Numbered from the stretch's first letter, positions 11,601-25,200 are shown. The stretch is 64,000 nt of DNA from Chrysoperla carnea (GCF_905475395.1 NC_058339.1:16190001-16254000), one strand, 5' to 3'. The notes: generated from the sequence alone by a model not told the origin. Program-made: numbers and translations.

Positions 11601-11880
11601 GAATCCCAGCAGAGAAGTTGTGGACTTTCAGTAATGCCTCCAAGCTTGTCAGAATCCTGCAGCTTAATTTTTTCTACTCGGAGAAGTTTTGCTTGGTTTA
11701 AGTCCAGCTTCTAGGAACCCATTTTAATCACTCTTAAAATGAATCCCGACAGAGAAGCTGTGGACTTTCGGCAATGCCTCCGATCTTGGCAGAATCCTGC
11801 AACCTAATTTTTTCTACTTGGAAAAGTTTTGCTTGCTTTATGTACAGGTTCTAGGGACCTATTTTAGGGTACCACTCTTG
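11601..11880. repeat. 140-bp tandem duplication
   Basis: GAATCCCAGCAGAGAAGTTG at 11601 recurs as GAATCCCGACAGAGAAGCTG at 11741. The following TGGACTTTC..AATGCCTCC..CAGAATCCTGCA and TTTTTTCTACT..GAAAAG blocks line up throughout, so there are two units of 140 bp. It is non-coding; a short ORF across the first unit is interrupted in the second. Confidence 0.8.
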
Positions 11881-12712
11881 TTGCTATTATTACTCCTATT
11901 TTAAGAAGATAAAATTCTCAAACCTCAATAAAAATATTATATAAAGTATTTCATTTCGATGTCATGATACATAGATAAAATTTTTGTCGCTGCGTAAATA
12001 TTAGTAGTAGAAAAAAAAATCTACAGTGTTTAAAAAAGATTTCAAATAATAAACAAAAAGCAACGACAAATATTTTAAAATATTCAGATGATGCACTAAA
12101 TAAATACGGGGGCGTTTAAACATGAGAATAAAATTTACTATCAACATTTAAATTGATTCATAAAAGTTCATTGTGTTTATATTATTTAAATCAAATTCAG
12201 ATAAATATTTACATATTTAAATTCTTTCATTCTTTTTGAAGTTATTGATTTTCTATTTATCAATAACTATTTCTATTTATCATTCTGGTATTGAAGATCG
12301 TTAATGCGAAATAAAGACAAAAATTAAAGAATTTTTGAAATACAGTTATTAATTAAATCAATTAATTGGGATTTTAACAAATTTACACCTTTTTGAGACA
12401 AAAAATATTATATCTATATAGCCAATTTCTACATGGTTAAGTCAAAATCTAGCTCCATCCGCGCGAAATTTCTCAGTGCAGTAATCGTGGCTTAAAACAG
12501 GCCAGAAAAATTTCATATAAGCGAGTAATTTACTTTCTCTTAATTTATAGGCAATTTTATTACAACTATGATATACAAATTACATAATGAACAAAATTAA
12601 TCTTAATCTTCGGTGCATTATTAGACCGTGAGTTCATTTTTTTTAAATATAGTATAATTAGAGGATTTTTTAGAGCCGGTACATTAAAAAGTCTAGAATA
12701 AAATAAACAATT
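11881..12712. other. AT-rich spacer, nothing recognised
   Basis: No supported gene or repeat. Confidence 0.5.
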
Positions 12713-12846
12713 AAAAACCCGACTGCGTTAATTAAAATCTGAAAACAAAGAAACAAGTCCAGTAGTAAATCCCCGGCTAGACCTCTATGTAAACTACTGG
12801 ACTTATTCCTTTCTTTTCATATTTGATTTAAAGCAGTCGGGTTTTT
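12713..12846. repeat. Palindromic MITE, 54-bp arms
   Basis: The arms 12713-12766 and 12793-12846 are inverted copies. The outer ends are AAAAACCCGACTGC / GCAGTCGGGTTTTT and the inner ends AAGTCCAGTAGT / ACTACTGGACTT, with about seven mismatches between. The loop is 26 bp. Almost the whole element is stem, so a transcript would fold into a long hairpin. Confidence 0.8.
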
Positions 12847-13599
12847 GTTTTTTTTTAATAATTTATTTTACAAACATTCAAATAAAAACAATTGAACATA
12901 TTGACGCAAATGACAGCTTTAACGTCAAATTTTTGTTTATATGACCTTATATCGACGTCATTTGTTTTTGATAAAAGTTTAACAGCAATATGCGTTTCTA
13001 AAAAAGATTTTCCAAAAATAACTACAAAATTGCATCAATTAATCTGCCTAACCGAAATAAAATAGATGCCAGGGCCCAAAATTAGCTCTTTAACTGTTTT
13101 AGGCCCTTCCAATATTCGAAAAAAATTTTCATCCAAAATTCGATGATTTTGAGTCGATTAAAATTGCAAAAAGTTATCAAAAACATAACAGAGGGTTATT
13201 GTAAAAATAACTTGAAAATAAAATAAATAACATCAATTTGGGTAAACGATTATTAAAGGAAAGGTAATTTCTCAAAAAGTTTCAATAATTTAAAAATCCT
13301 TATACTTTTGCATTTTATACAATTTTTAGAATCTCTTAAAGAAATCTAACCCCCCTACAAAATTTATATATAAACTTACAAATGAAAGTCAAACACCGTG
13401 AATTTCATCCAAGCGTAAAATTTTCATCTGATGATAATATCAGAACCCACATTATCTATTTTGAGCGCCCTAGTTTCGTCTAGGTATTATTGGTTTACCT
13501 TGATACTAATTTGATTAGAAAATTAATATCATTAACTAATTATTCCAAGTATTTGAAACGTGTTTTTAAAAAAATTTTATTTAACTCACCTATAATTTT
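12847..13599. other. AT-rich spacer, nothing recognised
   Basis: No supported gene or repeat. Confidence 0.45.
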
Positions 13600-13940
13600 A
13601 TCAAAAAAAAAACTTTTGACAAAAAGAAAACCGATTTTTAGTGAATACACTAACTAATTTGTTAATAAAAAAAGAATCATCGAAATCGGTTGGCTTGACA
13701 CTGAGTTATTCGTCCTCTTGTCATGAATACTTAATGCAAATTTAACACTTTTATGGTTTTCTCATGGATGTCGTTATCAGAACTAGAAATGGGACCACAC
13801 GGGAAGTACCAGCTTTCAAACAGATAAAGAATCATCAAAATCGGTTCACCCAGTCAAAAGTTCAGAGGTAACAAACATAAAACAAAAATACAGTCGAATT
13901 TATAACCTCCTCTGTTTTTGTTTGAAGTCGATTAAAAAGT
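13600..13940. repeat. Dispersed insect repeat (ATCGGTTCACCCAGTC type)
   Basis: It contains AATCGGTTCACCCAGTCAAA, then GTTCAGAGGTAACAAACATA and AATACAGTCGAATTTATAAC, ending near TTTGAAGTCGATTAAAAA. I know this order of landmarks from a repeat seen in many insect genomes. It is probably the 3' part of a non-LTR or non-autonomous element. No coding capacity. Confidence 0.55.
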
Positions 13941-16699
13941 AGTAAACACCCACAATTTAAGTTGGCATCCAAAATATTAACAAGAAATTGAAATATGATT
14001 TCACAAAGTGAAACAACCTCTTAAAAAAATTTATGAATAAATAAAAAATTTGTATTTGTCACATCTTTTTAATATAATTTCACATTTTTCCACAATTTTC
14101 ACTTAATTTTACAGTTTCAATAAAAACAAATTAAAATAGATATTTCACTAAATTCAAAAGTATAACAACTGAAACATAATTTTAATTATTTGACAGAACA
14201 ATCGATTGTTGTATACCCCCGACATTACATTCGAGGTTAGGTAGAAATATCGAATAAATATTCGAATTTAAATTTGTTTAGTTTATACATTGTTCAAAGA
14301 TAATTTCAAAATGATTTTAACTCAACAATACAACAAAAACACAAACTTGTTTAAATAAATAGGCAAAGGCAGATTCCATTTTAACTTTTAAGGGTAGTTT
14401 TGTAAATATTTTAATAATCACAAGTATAATAGACTCAATAAAAATACATTCCCCCAAACAAAGCAAACATCAAATTCAATCAAATCAATTCATCAAATTC
14501 ACTTAAAAATCAGGTGAATTTTGTATAAAGATTTTAATTTTACTTACCTAAACAAACAATTGTAAAATCCAAATGAATAAATTAAATAAAAAATAAAAAA
14601 AATATACGTTAAAACGTTATATTTAAAACTATCACAGATATTTTTAAAAATATTTTATTTTAAAATAAATTTTTTTAATTCAGTATAGATGAAAATACTC
14701 CAACAATGAATCCCATTTTTTTGATACAAAAACCGCTACATATTCTATTAAAATTCACTTATTGTTACAAACTTTGAATTGAACAAATGTAGTTTGATGG
14801 AATTAAGATTAAATAATTCACAATTAATCATGATTTTTTATTAATAATTATATTAATTATTTGACTTCTAATCACTTAATATTTTCGATTATGGTACTTA
14901 TATTAATATTAATCACTCACTTCACACATCATACCGAATACTGTTCATTTGGTTATGATTGTCGGTATTCTAATATATCAACAACACACAAAGACACTTT
15001 GCTTTTAAGTTTCGCACAGAGTATGTTTATAAAATCATTTTTTTATTCTTATTAATATTAATAATTTGTTTATATCATTTTATAATCATATGATTTCACT
15101 GTATATAGACTTTTCAGTATTATTATTTAATAACTGTATGTACAATTTTTCGAGTACAGTTGTACTCATGATTTTGTACAGAGTATTATCGACCTGACAA
15201 GACCACATATACATCGACTCATAAGAGATCCACCATTATAACACATCAATGGTAATAAAGGTTGTTAGAGAGAGTTAGATATATGTAAATATCCCTTTTT
15301 CGTTATTCTGTTCATAAGTTTCTTGCGCAATTTTACCATATTTTGACATATATTCGTGAGATTATAGAAGAAGAAACCATCATACATATTGCATAAAACC
15401 ATATATGTTCATCTTTGTTTTCATTAAAACAAAAGTAACCATTTCTTTTATCATATGTCTCTGTTTTACTTGTCAATTTAGACAAAGAAGATAAAACCAA
15501 TAATGATAATAAGTTAAATCCTTTGAACTCTGTGAAAAGAGTTAAAAAGAGTGAAAAATATATACATTTATTTCGAATGACTTTACAGATTGTATGAAGC
15601 CAGTTTTCAATAAGTGAATGTACGTTTCAAACACCATCAAACATATATTTAAACCATGAAACAATAAAGAATGGCAATAGATTTTAGTATATTCTTTGAA
15701 ATGATTTTCAAATACATTATGGTAGAGACAAAGATGGATAATGGGCCATGTAATGGGAAAATGAGTAATGACAGATTTCATATATGTATATTTTATGAGT
15801 ACACTTGTACCTAAAAACGAAGCATGCGTCATACAATTATTTTATCCATTGTTCGGGAATTTTAAAATAATTGTTTTCAAAAAAAATATTACTCATTTTT
15901 CTTTTTTGTACTAAATATAAATGAACTTTGTTGTTTCGTTGTTTGGATTCATTGGAGTTTTGAACTTTGTGCTATCTTAAGAAACTTTAAAAAAACATGT
16001 CAAGTAAAAATAAGTATACTTTTTCAATTATAGAGAAAACTTTTAAAGTATTTATGCATATCCTGTTTATAACAATAACAAACTTTATGCATATTTTTAT
16101 TGGTATTTAATTAAATTAAGGTAATAAATCTAAATATAGAAAGAAGAGATAGCGATGAACATTTTTTTTTAAATAACAATAATAAGTAATAATAAGTTTT
16201 TATAAGAACAATAGATAGGTATTATTATTTTCACAAAGATGTCTATGTTTTTATATTTATTTTTAAAATTTCAAACAAAAGATTATTACTTGTTTGAATG
16301 TGTTTTAATTATGTTAATTATAATTTTATGTAAATTAATTATAAAATTCATATTATATTTTTATTATTGTTTTTACAAAACTATAATTAATTAAAGAGTT
16401 AAATATTTTTTTTTTCCATTTTGCAAAATAATACTGCAAAAAGAAGAAATAATAATAATCAAATAAAAAATAAAAGGAATGAAAAATTAGTATAACAAAA
16501 ATATTTTATTTATGTAGAGATTATTTATTAATCGAGGAAATCAAACCGAAAAAACAGACTAACCAAGGAATTGACTCCTTATCAGTTGATTTTTATGGGA
16601 GTCGGTGGAAAATATTTGCCTGAGTGTACTCAATAAAGTCATATACATGTGACTTTGTGGTTTTTCGATTTACGTCCATAGAGTGGGACGGAAGTACCC
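13941..16699. other. Very AT-rich spacer, nothing recognised
   Basis: About 2.7 kb of very AT-rich DNA. ORFs near 14861 and 15542 are short and show no motif. At 16629-16660 lies a small hairpin around AAAGTCATATACATGTGACT. Confidence 0.45.
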
Positions 16700-16886
16700 T
16701 ATTTCCGGACATCCCTTATCGTGATATCGGACGAGCAGCCGGGCAGACGCATAAGCAACCGGAAATGGACTAATTGAGTGATTTTATGAACATCTATACC
16801 AAAGTATTATAAATATTTCTAAGTGTTACAAACTTGGGCTAAATTTAGTATACTTAGATATATATTTCATATATACAGGGTATAAA
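16700..16886 (-). repeat. R1 repeat, 5' end fragment
   Basis: It contains CAACCGGAAATGGACTAATT, the GTGATTTTATGAACA motif and CTAAATTTAGTATACTTAG, ending ACAGGGTATAAAAA. This is the R1 5' third read on the minus strand. The rest is absent. Confidence 0.75.
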
Positions 16887-18370
16887 AACCAGGGGATTAC
16901 CCTGAATTAGCGATATATCGATGTAATCATTAAAATTTACAAATTTTTTAATTCATTTGAATAGCACGTGCTCTTATTACACTAATCTAGGCTAGCAACA
17001 AGAACCTATTTCGTTCCGTGTATCTAATCTTAACTAGATTGATTATAATCTAAAATTTAAAACCACTTACCTAAATTTTATACAACAATGTTGCCAAATT
17101 TTTATACAAGTTATTAATATTTTTATCAATTTTTATAAACATAATTAACATAGCTAAGTACACAACTTCTTAAATCCATTAAGGGAATTCAAGTGTGAAA
17201 TATAAGTCGTGTCGAGTCGTCCATGCATAGAACAATTTTGTACTAGAGAAATTACAGAAAAAATGAAAATTTTCTGTAAGGGTTGTTTGTACTTTTGGCA
17301 CTCCAATGATACTTTTAAGAAGTATTGCCATGGTAGTGTCACGCAATTGCAACAATTGCAGAGGGTTTGAGAGAGGTTATTACTACCCCGAAAAATGAAT
17401 TTTAGGCAATATATCTTCAAATATATGTAACATTTAAAATAGAGAATAATTTTGAGATGTTTAAACGCAGTACTTTTGACTCTCTCTGTTGATGACGTAT
17501 TAAAATGTGTGCTGTCAATTGGTGACAGTTCAATGTACTGTTTACTACAGGTGTAATACCCACGTATGAAGTAATTAGTAGTATATATCCATGCTAATAC
17601 CATACAAAATATTAGTAATTAATACCATACAGTATGTTAACAAGTCTGACAAGCCACATACTATGACGTCACTTCTGTTTTAAAATTTGAATTTCTCTCA
17701 CTGAATTTGTACTTCTATAAATTAATGTTAAATAATTAAAAATATATAAATTACTAAAATAATGGTTTAGTTCAAATATCCAGCCAATAAAGTGACGGAA
17801 AAAAAATAGTTGAACCAAATTTCATGAATATTCTATTATGCATATTAATATTCGCGAATATTTGAGATGAACATTTGCAATAGCATTCGCATTCGCGTAT
17901 GTACAAAATACAATACTATATGTCTCATCACTAGTTGTCACTGCCTAACCAGTCCTTGACCCTGCCTTTCTACCTACGTAATGATACAGGTCTGCAAGCT
18001 GTCCATATAGTGGATTCTGAAAAGTTTTTATTAATTTTAATCTGATTATAATTCAAATTATAATTAGCATAAATTTTGTTCAAAATTTAATAAAGAAGAT
18101 AATGCCACGTTTTTTATAATAAACTATGATTGAAACACTATAAGCTCTATTCATGAAAAGTCCTTGATCATTGAAATAAAATAATATAGATATGTTTAAT
18201 ATAAATAATAATTATACAAATTACTTCACAATTAAAACAATAATTATGTGAACGATTACGCAAATAATACACAAAAAAAAAAGATTTTATTTTTATTAAA
18301 AACTTTATAAAAACCTCCGCATACAAACTATACTTAGGTATGCAGAATTGGTTTTCATACGGCTTGTATA
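16887..18370. other. Spacer with a 149-codon ORF of unknown worth
   Basis: The minus-strand ORF 17603-17154 has 149 codons but no motif I know, a biased composition (many Y, I, C, K) and no splice or repeat context. It is noted but not called a gene. The small hairpin TTACAGAAAA..TTTTCTGTAA lies at 17253-17280. Confidence 0.35.
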
Positions 18371-18549
18371 GGAAAAGTATGGTGTGCCAAAAGTCCTGGA
18401 AATCACATCCTGGAAAGTAGTGGAAATTTCATCAATCTCAAGTCCTGGAGTCAGCGGGGAAAAAATGAAAAATACCATATTTGACGTATATTTTGACGGG
18501 AAATTCAATGGTGACCTTGAACATAACCTCAAAACTACAGCGAAAAAAT

Positions 18550-18577
18550 ATTGGGAGTTCACATGGGAACTCCCAAT
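18550..18577. repeat. Perfect 11-bp stem hairpin
   Basis: ATTGGGAGTTC (18550-18560) and GAACTCCCAAT (18567-18577) are exact reverse complements around a 6-bp loop. It sits in a stretch (18375-18760) open in both directions and less AT-rich than its surroundings, which may be an unidentified repeat. Confidence 0.8.
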
Positions 18578-18770
18578 AATTTTTATTGTGGATTTGGAAA
18601 GAGCAAAATATTTTACGCCCAAATATGACTTTGACCATGACCTTCAAGGTTATTCTAAGGTCAATGATCTTATTTCATAGAAAAGGCAAGAGGGGTAATC
18701 CAGACACTCCTTTTCTTTCAGCTAACTCTGCGAGGTCTACAGGGGTTTTCATACTTTTGGGACTTAAAGA

Positions 18771-18915
18771 AAAAATATTGATGATACGAACCAAATTTTC
18801 GTATAGGTGTTGATAAAACCACCTAATTAGTCTAATCGAACTAATTTCAGTCAGTACATCTGCCCGTCTGTCCGTAAACACGATAGATCAAAAACGAAAA
18901 GAGAGAAGTTTACGC
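18771..18915 (+). repeat. R1 repeat, short diverged piece
   Basis: ATTGATGATACGAACCAAAT, CGTATAGGTGTT and CTGCCCGTCTGTCCGTAAAC correspond to the R1 core. Both ends are missing. Confidence 0.6.
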
Positions 18916-19309
18916 CAATATTGATAAAAAGGGACTAACATTTTTTTTATTTAACCATTGGACTCCTATATTATAATTCTTAATGGAGTATATTGTAACA
19001 TTCAATTTTATACAGAAGTTAAAAATGTATACAATATTTTATTTTAGAATATTAAAAACATATTAAAACTAATAGGTAGTTAATAAAATATTATCGTCAT
19101 TAATATTGACTATAATGCGAGCATTAATCATTTTTCAACACAATTATTTTTCAATATACTGATAAGTCCAGAAAGTGGAACAACTGAAATACCTACCATA
19201 TATTTCTGGAAGAAAACACTAAACGTATTTCATTGCATACGAAACATCAGGATAGTTTAGTAAATAGTTCTAGAACCAAGATTATAAATCGTAGGTAATA
19301 TCGATATTA

Positions 19310-19490
19310 CCAACATCATAGCTGAAAAAAAATGACTCAAAATTATTGGGTTTCGAATCAAATTTACTTGTGTTATCAAAAAAATCGAATTTTTTAACTT
19401 TATGACGTCATCAAAATCCAAATAATTTAATTTTCCTCTATCACATCCAAATTTTATCCAATTTTGGTAAACCAAGTATGGTTCTGGGTG
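19310..19490 (+). repeat. R3 satellite-like repeat, partial unit
   Basis: It shares TTTATGACGTCATCAAAATC, CTCTATCACATCCAAATTTT and GGTAAACCAAGTATGG with the better copies at 20185 and 40931. A weaker trace reaches back to 19165. Confidence 0.7.
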
Positions 19491-19913
19491 GAAGAATTTG
19501 AATTGAATCCGACATTTCTATTATAGACCTATGGCAACTTTATTAAAGCCAATGTATGTCAAAGATTGTTACAAAGGAATGACAATTTTTCCTTTTTCGC
19601 TACCTGTCAGTGTATGAATGTAAATAAAACTATTTCCTTTATACTATCACATTGAACTTTGTTCTCTTGTTCACTATATTACGTGATTAAGAGTTTTTGT
19701 TTTTTTTTTGTAAATAAATCATTTGTTTCAAGTATGTTATCATTTCTAAATTTTTCTATTGTGAAAATAAAAACTATATGTCATTGATTGAATACATTGT
19801 ATCCATTTAAGAATTGAAACAATAGTTTTGGATTAGTTGGATTTAACTATTTTTATTTAATACTTATCATCTTTTTGTTCCTTTTGTTCAATAAATAGTT
19901 TATTTTATCATGA

Positions 19914-19960
19914 TCAAGTGAAAATGAACAATTGACTAAGTTAATTGTTGAAACACCCTG
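19914..19960 (-). repeat. R1 repeat, 3' terminal fragment
   Basis: It contains CAAGTGAAAATGAACAATTG then ACTAAGTTAATTGTTGAAA. This is the R1 3' end with its 19-bp palindrome, and nothing else of the element. Confidence 0.6.
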
Positions 19961-20184
19961 TAAGAAATTAGAAAAGTACAAAAGCCAACACATTTATGAG
20001 GATTTCCGACCGCCTTGTTTTCGAAAATTATCGAAGTATTTTTTCATTTTTTTAAAAATCTTTCACAAAATTTACTATTTGAAGGTATTATCATATCATA
20101 TCATCTTTTAGCGAATTACCGAAGGGTCTATTCTTTTGTACTGATGGTGGCATTTTGGAAAAATTTCTTCAAATGTTAATTCTA

Positions 20185-20720
20185 ACTCAAATTAACTCTT
20201 TATGACGTCATCAGAATCCATAAGATTTAATTTTGCTCTATCAAATTCAAATTTTATAAAATTTTGATAAACCAAGTATGTAAACCAACTAAATTGGAGT
20301 CATACATTTCAAATTTGAGATCAAAATTAATCTAGCGCTAATAGGTTTCAAGAATATGGAGTCCGGGTCCTGGAATGAAGCATAAAAGTAATAGCTAGCG
20401 AAAAATTGACATCACAGCTGAAAAAAATGACCCAAAGTTAGTGGGTTTCAAAAAAAATTCCAATAAGATCGGATCAAATTTGCCTGTGTTATAAAAAAAA
20501 AATGGAATTTTTAAACTTTATGACGTCATCAGAATCCAAAAAATTTTATTTTGCTTTATCACATCCAAATTATATCCAATTTTGATAAACCAAGTATGTA
20601 ATCTTACTTAAATTTGGGTCATTCTTTTCAAATTTGTGATCAAAATTAACCTGGCTCTAATAGGTTTCCAGAAAGTGGAATCCTGGTCCCGGAATTAACC
20701 ACATTAGTGATAGATCGTAA
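20185..20720 (+). repeat. R3 satellite-like repeat, two units
   Basis: GACGTCATCAGAATCC occurs at 20204 and 20522, a 318-bp period. Each is followed by TTTTGATAAACCAAGTATGT and TGTGATCAAAATTAACCT or a close variant. AATAGGTTTC..GGAGTCC/GGAATCC lies at the unit end. It is non-coding. Confidence 0.8.
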
Positions 20721-21956
20721 AATAAAACAAATAAAATGAATTTTATAAAAACTTTATTCTGAATTTAGTTTCAAATAAAAATCTTAGGTATTAAATTAGT
20801 TATACACGTGATGGTATACTTGCATAGATTAGTATTCATGCCTAGGCACAGCCTCGGCGTACCAAAACATATATAGCCAACTTTATAAAATGAAAACAAT
20901 TTTAATAATTAATAATAACGGTATTTAAATAAAAATATTTTAATCTCTGCTAATTAACAACTAAAACATGATATTTACAAGAATAGGTACTAAATAATAT
21001 GTTTATTACAAAAAATTTTACCCCAAAATACTTTTCAAAATTAAGTTCAATTTTTTCATATAAAAATCATAATCATATGGAAGTCATATGAGGCTTTTGA
21101 GTAAATAGTTAATTTTTGTTAATAATTTTTGAAATTATGTTAGATTTTAAATAGGATAGTGAATTATAAACATTTATGATCAATCAGGTAAACAAAATAA
21201 GCCATAAAAGAGGTTGTTAAAACTAAAAGGATTCATTATCCAAGTGTTAAAAAGTTTTATGGCGAGTAAAATAGTACAATAAATAAAACTATTTAAAAAA
21301 TCATTGTAATAAGGAAAAAAGTGTTGCATTTTTAATATCTAGTACGGTTGTTTATTTGATTGTAACAATTTCGTACCGAAAAATCGACTAATCAGGAGGA
21401 AGGGGGGTCTTAAACTCCAAAATTGACCAAGATATGCAAATTATTTAAAAACTATTTGAAAACTGTAACTTTGTAAACAATCTAAAATGTTATTTTGAGA
21501 ATTTCTAATGTTTTCCTACAAGTGTTGTTTTTTATGACATCGTATTAATAAGTTTTTTATACAGAATATTTGATACTTTCGTTATTCTTGGACCTAAAAG
21601 TCCATAAACTATCAAATAGAATTTTATTGATATGATTTTTGGGTAAAGAAGGTTGTTAGATGCAGAAAAAAGCAACTTTGCATATAATTTGGCAATGAAT
21701 AACTTGAAAACATTCAACTATCCTATTTAAGTAAGTATTTTAGGGTTAAAATAAAATGGACCATACTAACATGTTGTAATATGTGAGACTTAATCAGCGA
21801 AAGTCGTAATTTCTCTACTGGTGATAACGATTTGATTTTTTTTTTTCGCTTTTAATGTCGTCAAATGTGATTGTCATCTTTTTCTTTTCGAATGAAATAT
21901 ATATTCGCTTCGTCTAGACTGAAAAATACTCACATAAAATTCTTTCCAATGTTTTC
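20721..21956. other. AT-rich DNA downstream of bdl
   Basis: No separate gene is seen. Part of this is presumably the bdl 3' untranslated region, but I cannot place its end, as AATAAA-like strings are too common here to be informative. Confidence 0.4.
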
Positions 21957-22207
21957 TTAACTAGTCATAGGTTTTCTAGAATCTGATCCAGAAATATATT
22001 CTAAACACCATTTTTTACGTGCATAAAATAAACCAGCAAATGCTGAGCCCAATATTGCTATTGCAATTATAATACCAATTGATATTGCTTTAATTTTTTT
22101 GTAAGCTGGTATGGTTAACACATATTTTGAACTTCTTGCTTCATATTCATTTGTTGAAACAGCTAATACTTGAAAGTAATATGTTTCATCTTCGTCTAAA
22201 TTTTGTA
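21957..22207 (-). CDS. bdl: bdl exon 6: end of FN3-2, membrane helix, short tail
   Basis: The acceptor TTTTTTTTAG precedes TACAAAATTTAG, and the first two bases complete a Val codon. It encodes QNLDEDETYYFQVLAV (last strands of FN3-2), a helix AISIGIIIAIAILGSAFAGL, then ARKKWCLEYISGSDSRKPM-T-S and TAA. The basic ARKK after the helix fits a cytoplasmic side. Near the stop, AGTTAAG could act as a weak donor to a missed last exon. Confidence 0.85.
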
Positions 22208-25200
22208 CTAAAAAAAATAAAAATTTATTCATTAATATAAGTTAAGTACACCCTATAGTAGTGTGACCAAAGATGGCCCGGTTCCTATCATTTCGTGGTG
22301 GGTAAAAACTATCACAGACTAAAAGGCAACCTCATCTAGACACAGTTGGGTTTTAGTTTTTAGTGGCATAACAAAATGGGTGCATGTTTTATGACTTCAA
22401 ATGTGCAATAATTATAGAAAAAATAGCTAAAATAGTTAAACATTATTTTGTTATAATCAGTACATTTGCATTCCCAAACGTTTTGTCATTGAATTAAACT
22501 ATGAACGGAAAGTTCCTGTTTTTTATTTGAATTTATTTTTTTTATCAATAATTTATTACAATGTAGGCTCGTGTTTAATTTGCCTTATGGGTAATTTTTC
22601 CGATAGATCAAAATCTAAATATTTCATTTTCTGCTTTGCCATAATAAACATAGAAATTGAAAATGAATAAACAGACAACGTTAAGATCTTCCTCAGAAGA
22701 CAGTGAGACATTGCAGTTGCAGATATGGTTGGTAGGTAATATCGATTTGATTAACGAGACAAGGTTTAGTGTCATCGGCGTGACGGGGTTAGAGAATTAA
22801 TATGAAGATTTAATTTCGCACTTTATGTAATTTGTATGTCATAACTGTAATAAAATTGCCTATAAATTAAAAAAAGTAAATTACTATTGATATTGTATTA
22901 TTTCTCTAGTCTGTTTAGTCACGACCCGATTGTAGTTTGTATTACATTTAGGTAATTACCTATGTAATAGTTTTCTTTGGTTTCTGTAGTTCCAACTAAT
23001 ATTTCGTTTGGTCCTTTTGTCCATTGTAACATATATGTTTTTAAAATTTCTCGTCCAAAATTTGGTGGATCCCATGTAACTAAATATCCTTCTGTTGTTA
23101 ATTTCACTGATAAATTTACCGGTGCACCAATTTGTTGAAACGCTCCAATTGTACTACGACTTTCCGCATAATCAGGGAAATCACCATTTTCCTTTTTAGT
23201 AAATATACGTAATGCTTTACTAAACATACCATCACCATGTTTATCTTGACTTAACACCATAAATTCATATTCACGATTCGGTGTTAAATTCGTAATAATA
23301 CCCTCGGTTGTTTTACTTGATAATATTCGCATTGTACGCCATTCTTGTGTATCTGTAGGTCGATACCATATACTATATTCTAAATAGGGTCGAATATATC
23401 CAGGTACCCAACGGATTATTACAGAATTTTGAGTACTATTTGCTGTTAGATTGTATGGAGCTCTTGGTGCAATGTTTTCAACCATTAATTCCGTTTCAAC
23501 GGTTATTGTTGCAGCTTCATTTGTTGCTGTACATTCATATAAACCACGATCGTCAACTTGAATTTTTTCTATACTTATGTTACCACCTTGAATAATATGT
23601 CGACCAGCTGGAAGTGGTGCTAAATCTTTCTACAAAATGAAAATCATTAAAATAACATGTATTATTTTTTCGGCATTCAGCTTGAACACCGATAAAAAAC
23701 TTTCCAAGAAGATACTAGTTATGAGCCAACTGCTTCGCTGGGTAACTGTTAAAGAATGATAATGCTTACCCTTGACCATTTAATAATAGGTTTATGAACG
23801 CCATCTCCATCGATTGCATCACAATGCATATCAACAGTTTCACCCAATTTTTTCAAATATAAATTATGTGGTTTTACTGTAAATACTGGTGGTCTTCGTA
23901 CAACAACATTAATATTAGGTGATGGTCCGGCCGTACCTAAATCATTGTATGGCGTACATGCATATTGCCCATTATGTGATTCATCTACACGACTAAAATA
24001 TAAACTGCCATTACGTCGATAAAATACACCCTGTACATTGTATGGATCAAATAAATAGCCATCTTTCATCCATCGTAAATTTGTCAATGGTGGATTTGCA
24101 TGATAGTGACAGTCCAATAATGCTGGACGACCATATGCGAAAAATACTTCACGTGGTGCATACACAACTTTTGCTTTGTCTAAAAATAATTATCAACTTT
24201 TAATTATTATCTATAATACCTAAAAATTATAATTTTCAATTATTATTGGTCGTTTTCGCCTTGAAAACGGACGTTTTTGAGTTTTCTCAAACATTAAAAC
24301 ATTAATAATTGTACCGCATTCGGGTGCGCTTTAAGATCCCTTTTTGATTTTTCGCTCAATTTATGAATGGCCCCAGAAAATATAAGAAACTTCATTTAGA
24401 CCAAAGAAAGTAAATTTTACAGTTGTATAGAGTCATTCAAGAAACGCCATATTTTTGTGAAAAGTTGCGACAATTTAATTTTAATCCAAAGTAAAAACTC
24501 TGAGGCAAATAATGAAACAGAATGCCTGCCAAATTTCCGCCGCGGAACTTCTTGCATATGGTCTTTCTTTTGATGAAATATTTCACCACATTTTTTCATA
24601 ATCGCAGTTGTATCTTGCGAATAACAGCTTTAATATTGTCTTTAGAGTGCTTGAATATTTGCTAGAGCATTAGCGGAGACTTTATCTTTAATGTAGCCCA
24701 AAGAAAAAAAGTTCAAAGGTGAAACAAAAATAAACGTCGCCTCCTTCCATAGCATCAAAAATAAAATTTATTTAGCCCCATGTTGGATTTTTCTCAGAGG
24801 TAAGACAGATGTCAAGATGTAATGGTTTTTGTGTTACAATGTAACCACTCAGAATGAGATTTTAGCACAATGAATGAATGAGACAAAAAATAAATTTCAT
24901 GAAAAAACAAATTAAATAAATAATCTACGAGTATCTTTAATTATCCAATAATTAAATTTAATAAGCAATTAATTAATTAAACAATTCTTTATTGATCAAC
25001 TAAAAACTTGTGATCACTTTTCAATATCTAAGTAAACTTTTGTAGTAAATTAGATGAAAGAACTTACATTGAACATTTAAATACGCTCTTGCACTTTGTG
25101 ATTCACCATTTTCATTAATTGCTTCACATCGATATTCACCTAAATCACCCATAGCTGTTGGGTTTATAATTAAGGAACCATTATCTGATTGCCAAGAACG

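Noticed and set aside
17154..17603. 149-codon ORF on the minus strand, among the longest outside the host genes.
   Set aside because: There is no domain, signal or motif, its composition follows the local base bias, and there is no supporting context. Chance ORF until RNA evidence is shown.
18305..18813. Several overlapping ORFs on both strands around 18305-18880.
   Set aside because: They cover the same less AT-rich stretch in different frames around a perfect hairpin and an R1 scrap. None shows a known motif.
20185..20720. Regular repeats considered as a CRISPR array.
   Set aside because: The units are ~317 bp, fully repeated without unique spacers, in eukaryotic DNA.
22919..22959. Extension of bdl exon 5 to the stop near 22919.
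   Set aside because: The donor G|GTAATT at 22959 joins exon 6 in phase and restores the FN3-2 strands. Reading through would end the protein without a membrane helix. A secreted isoform by read-through cannot be excluded, but there is no positive sign.
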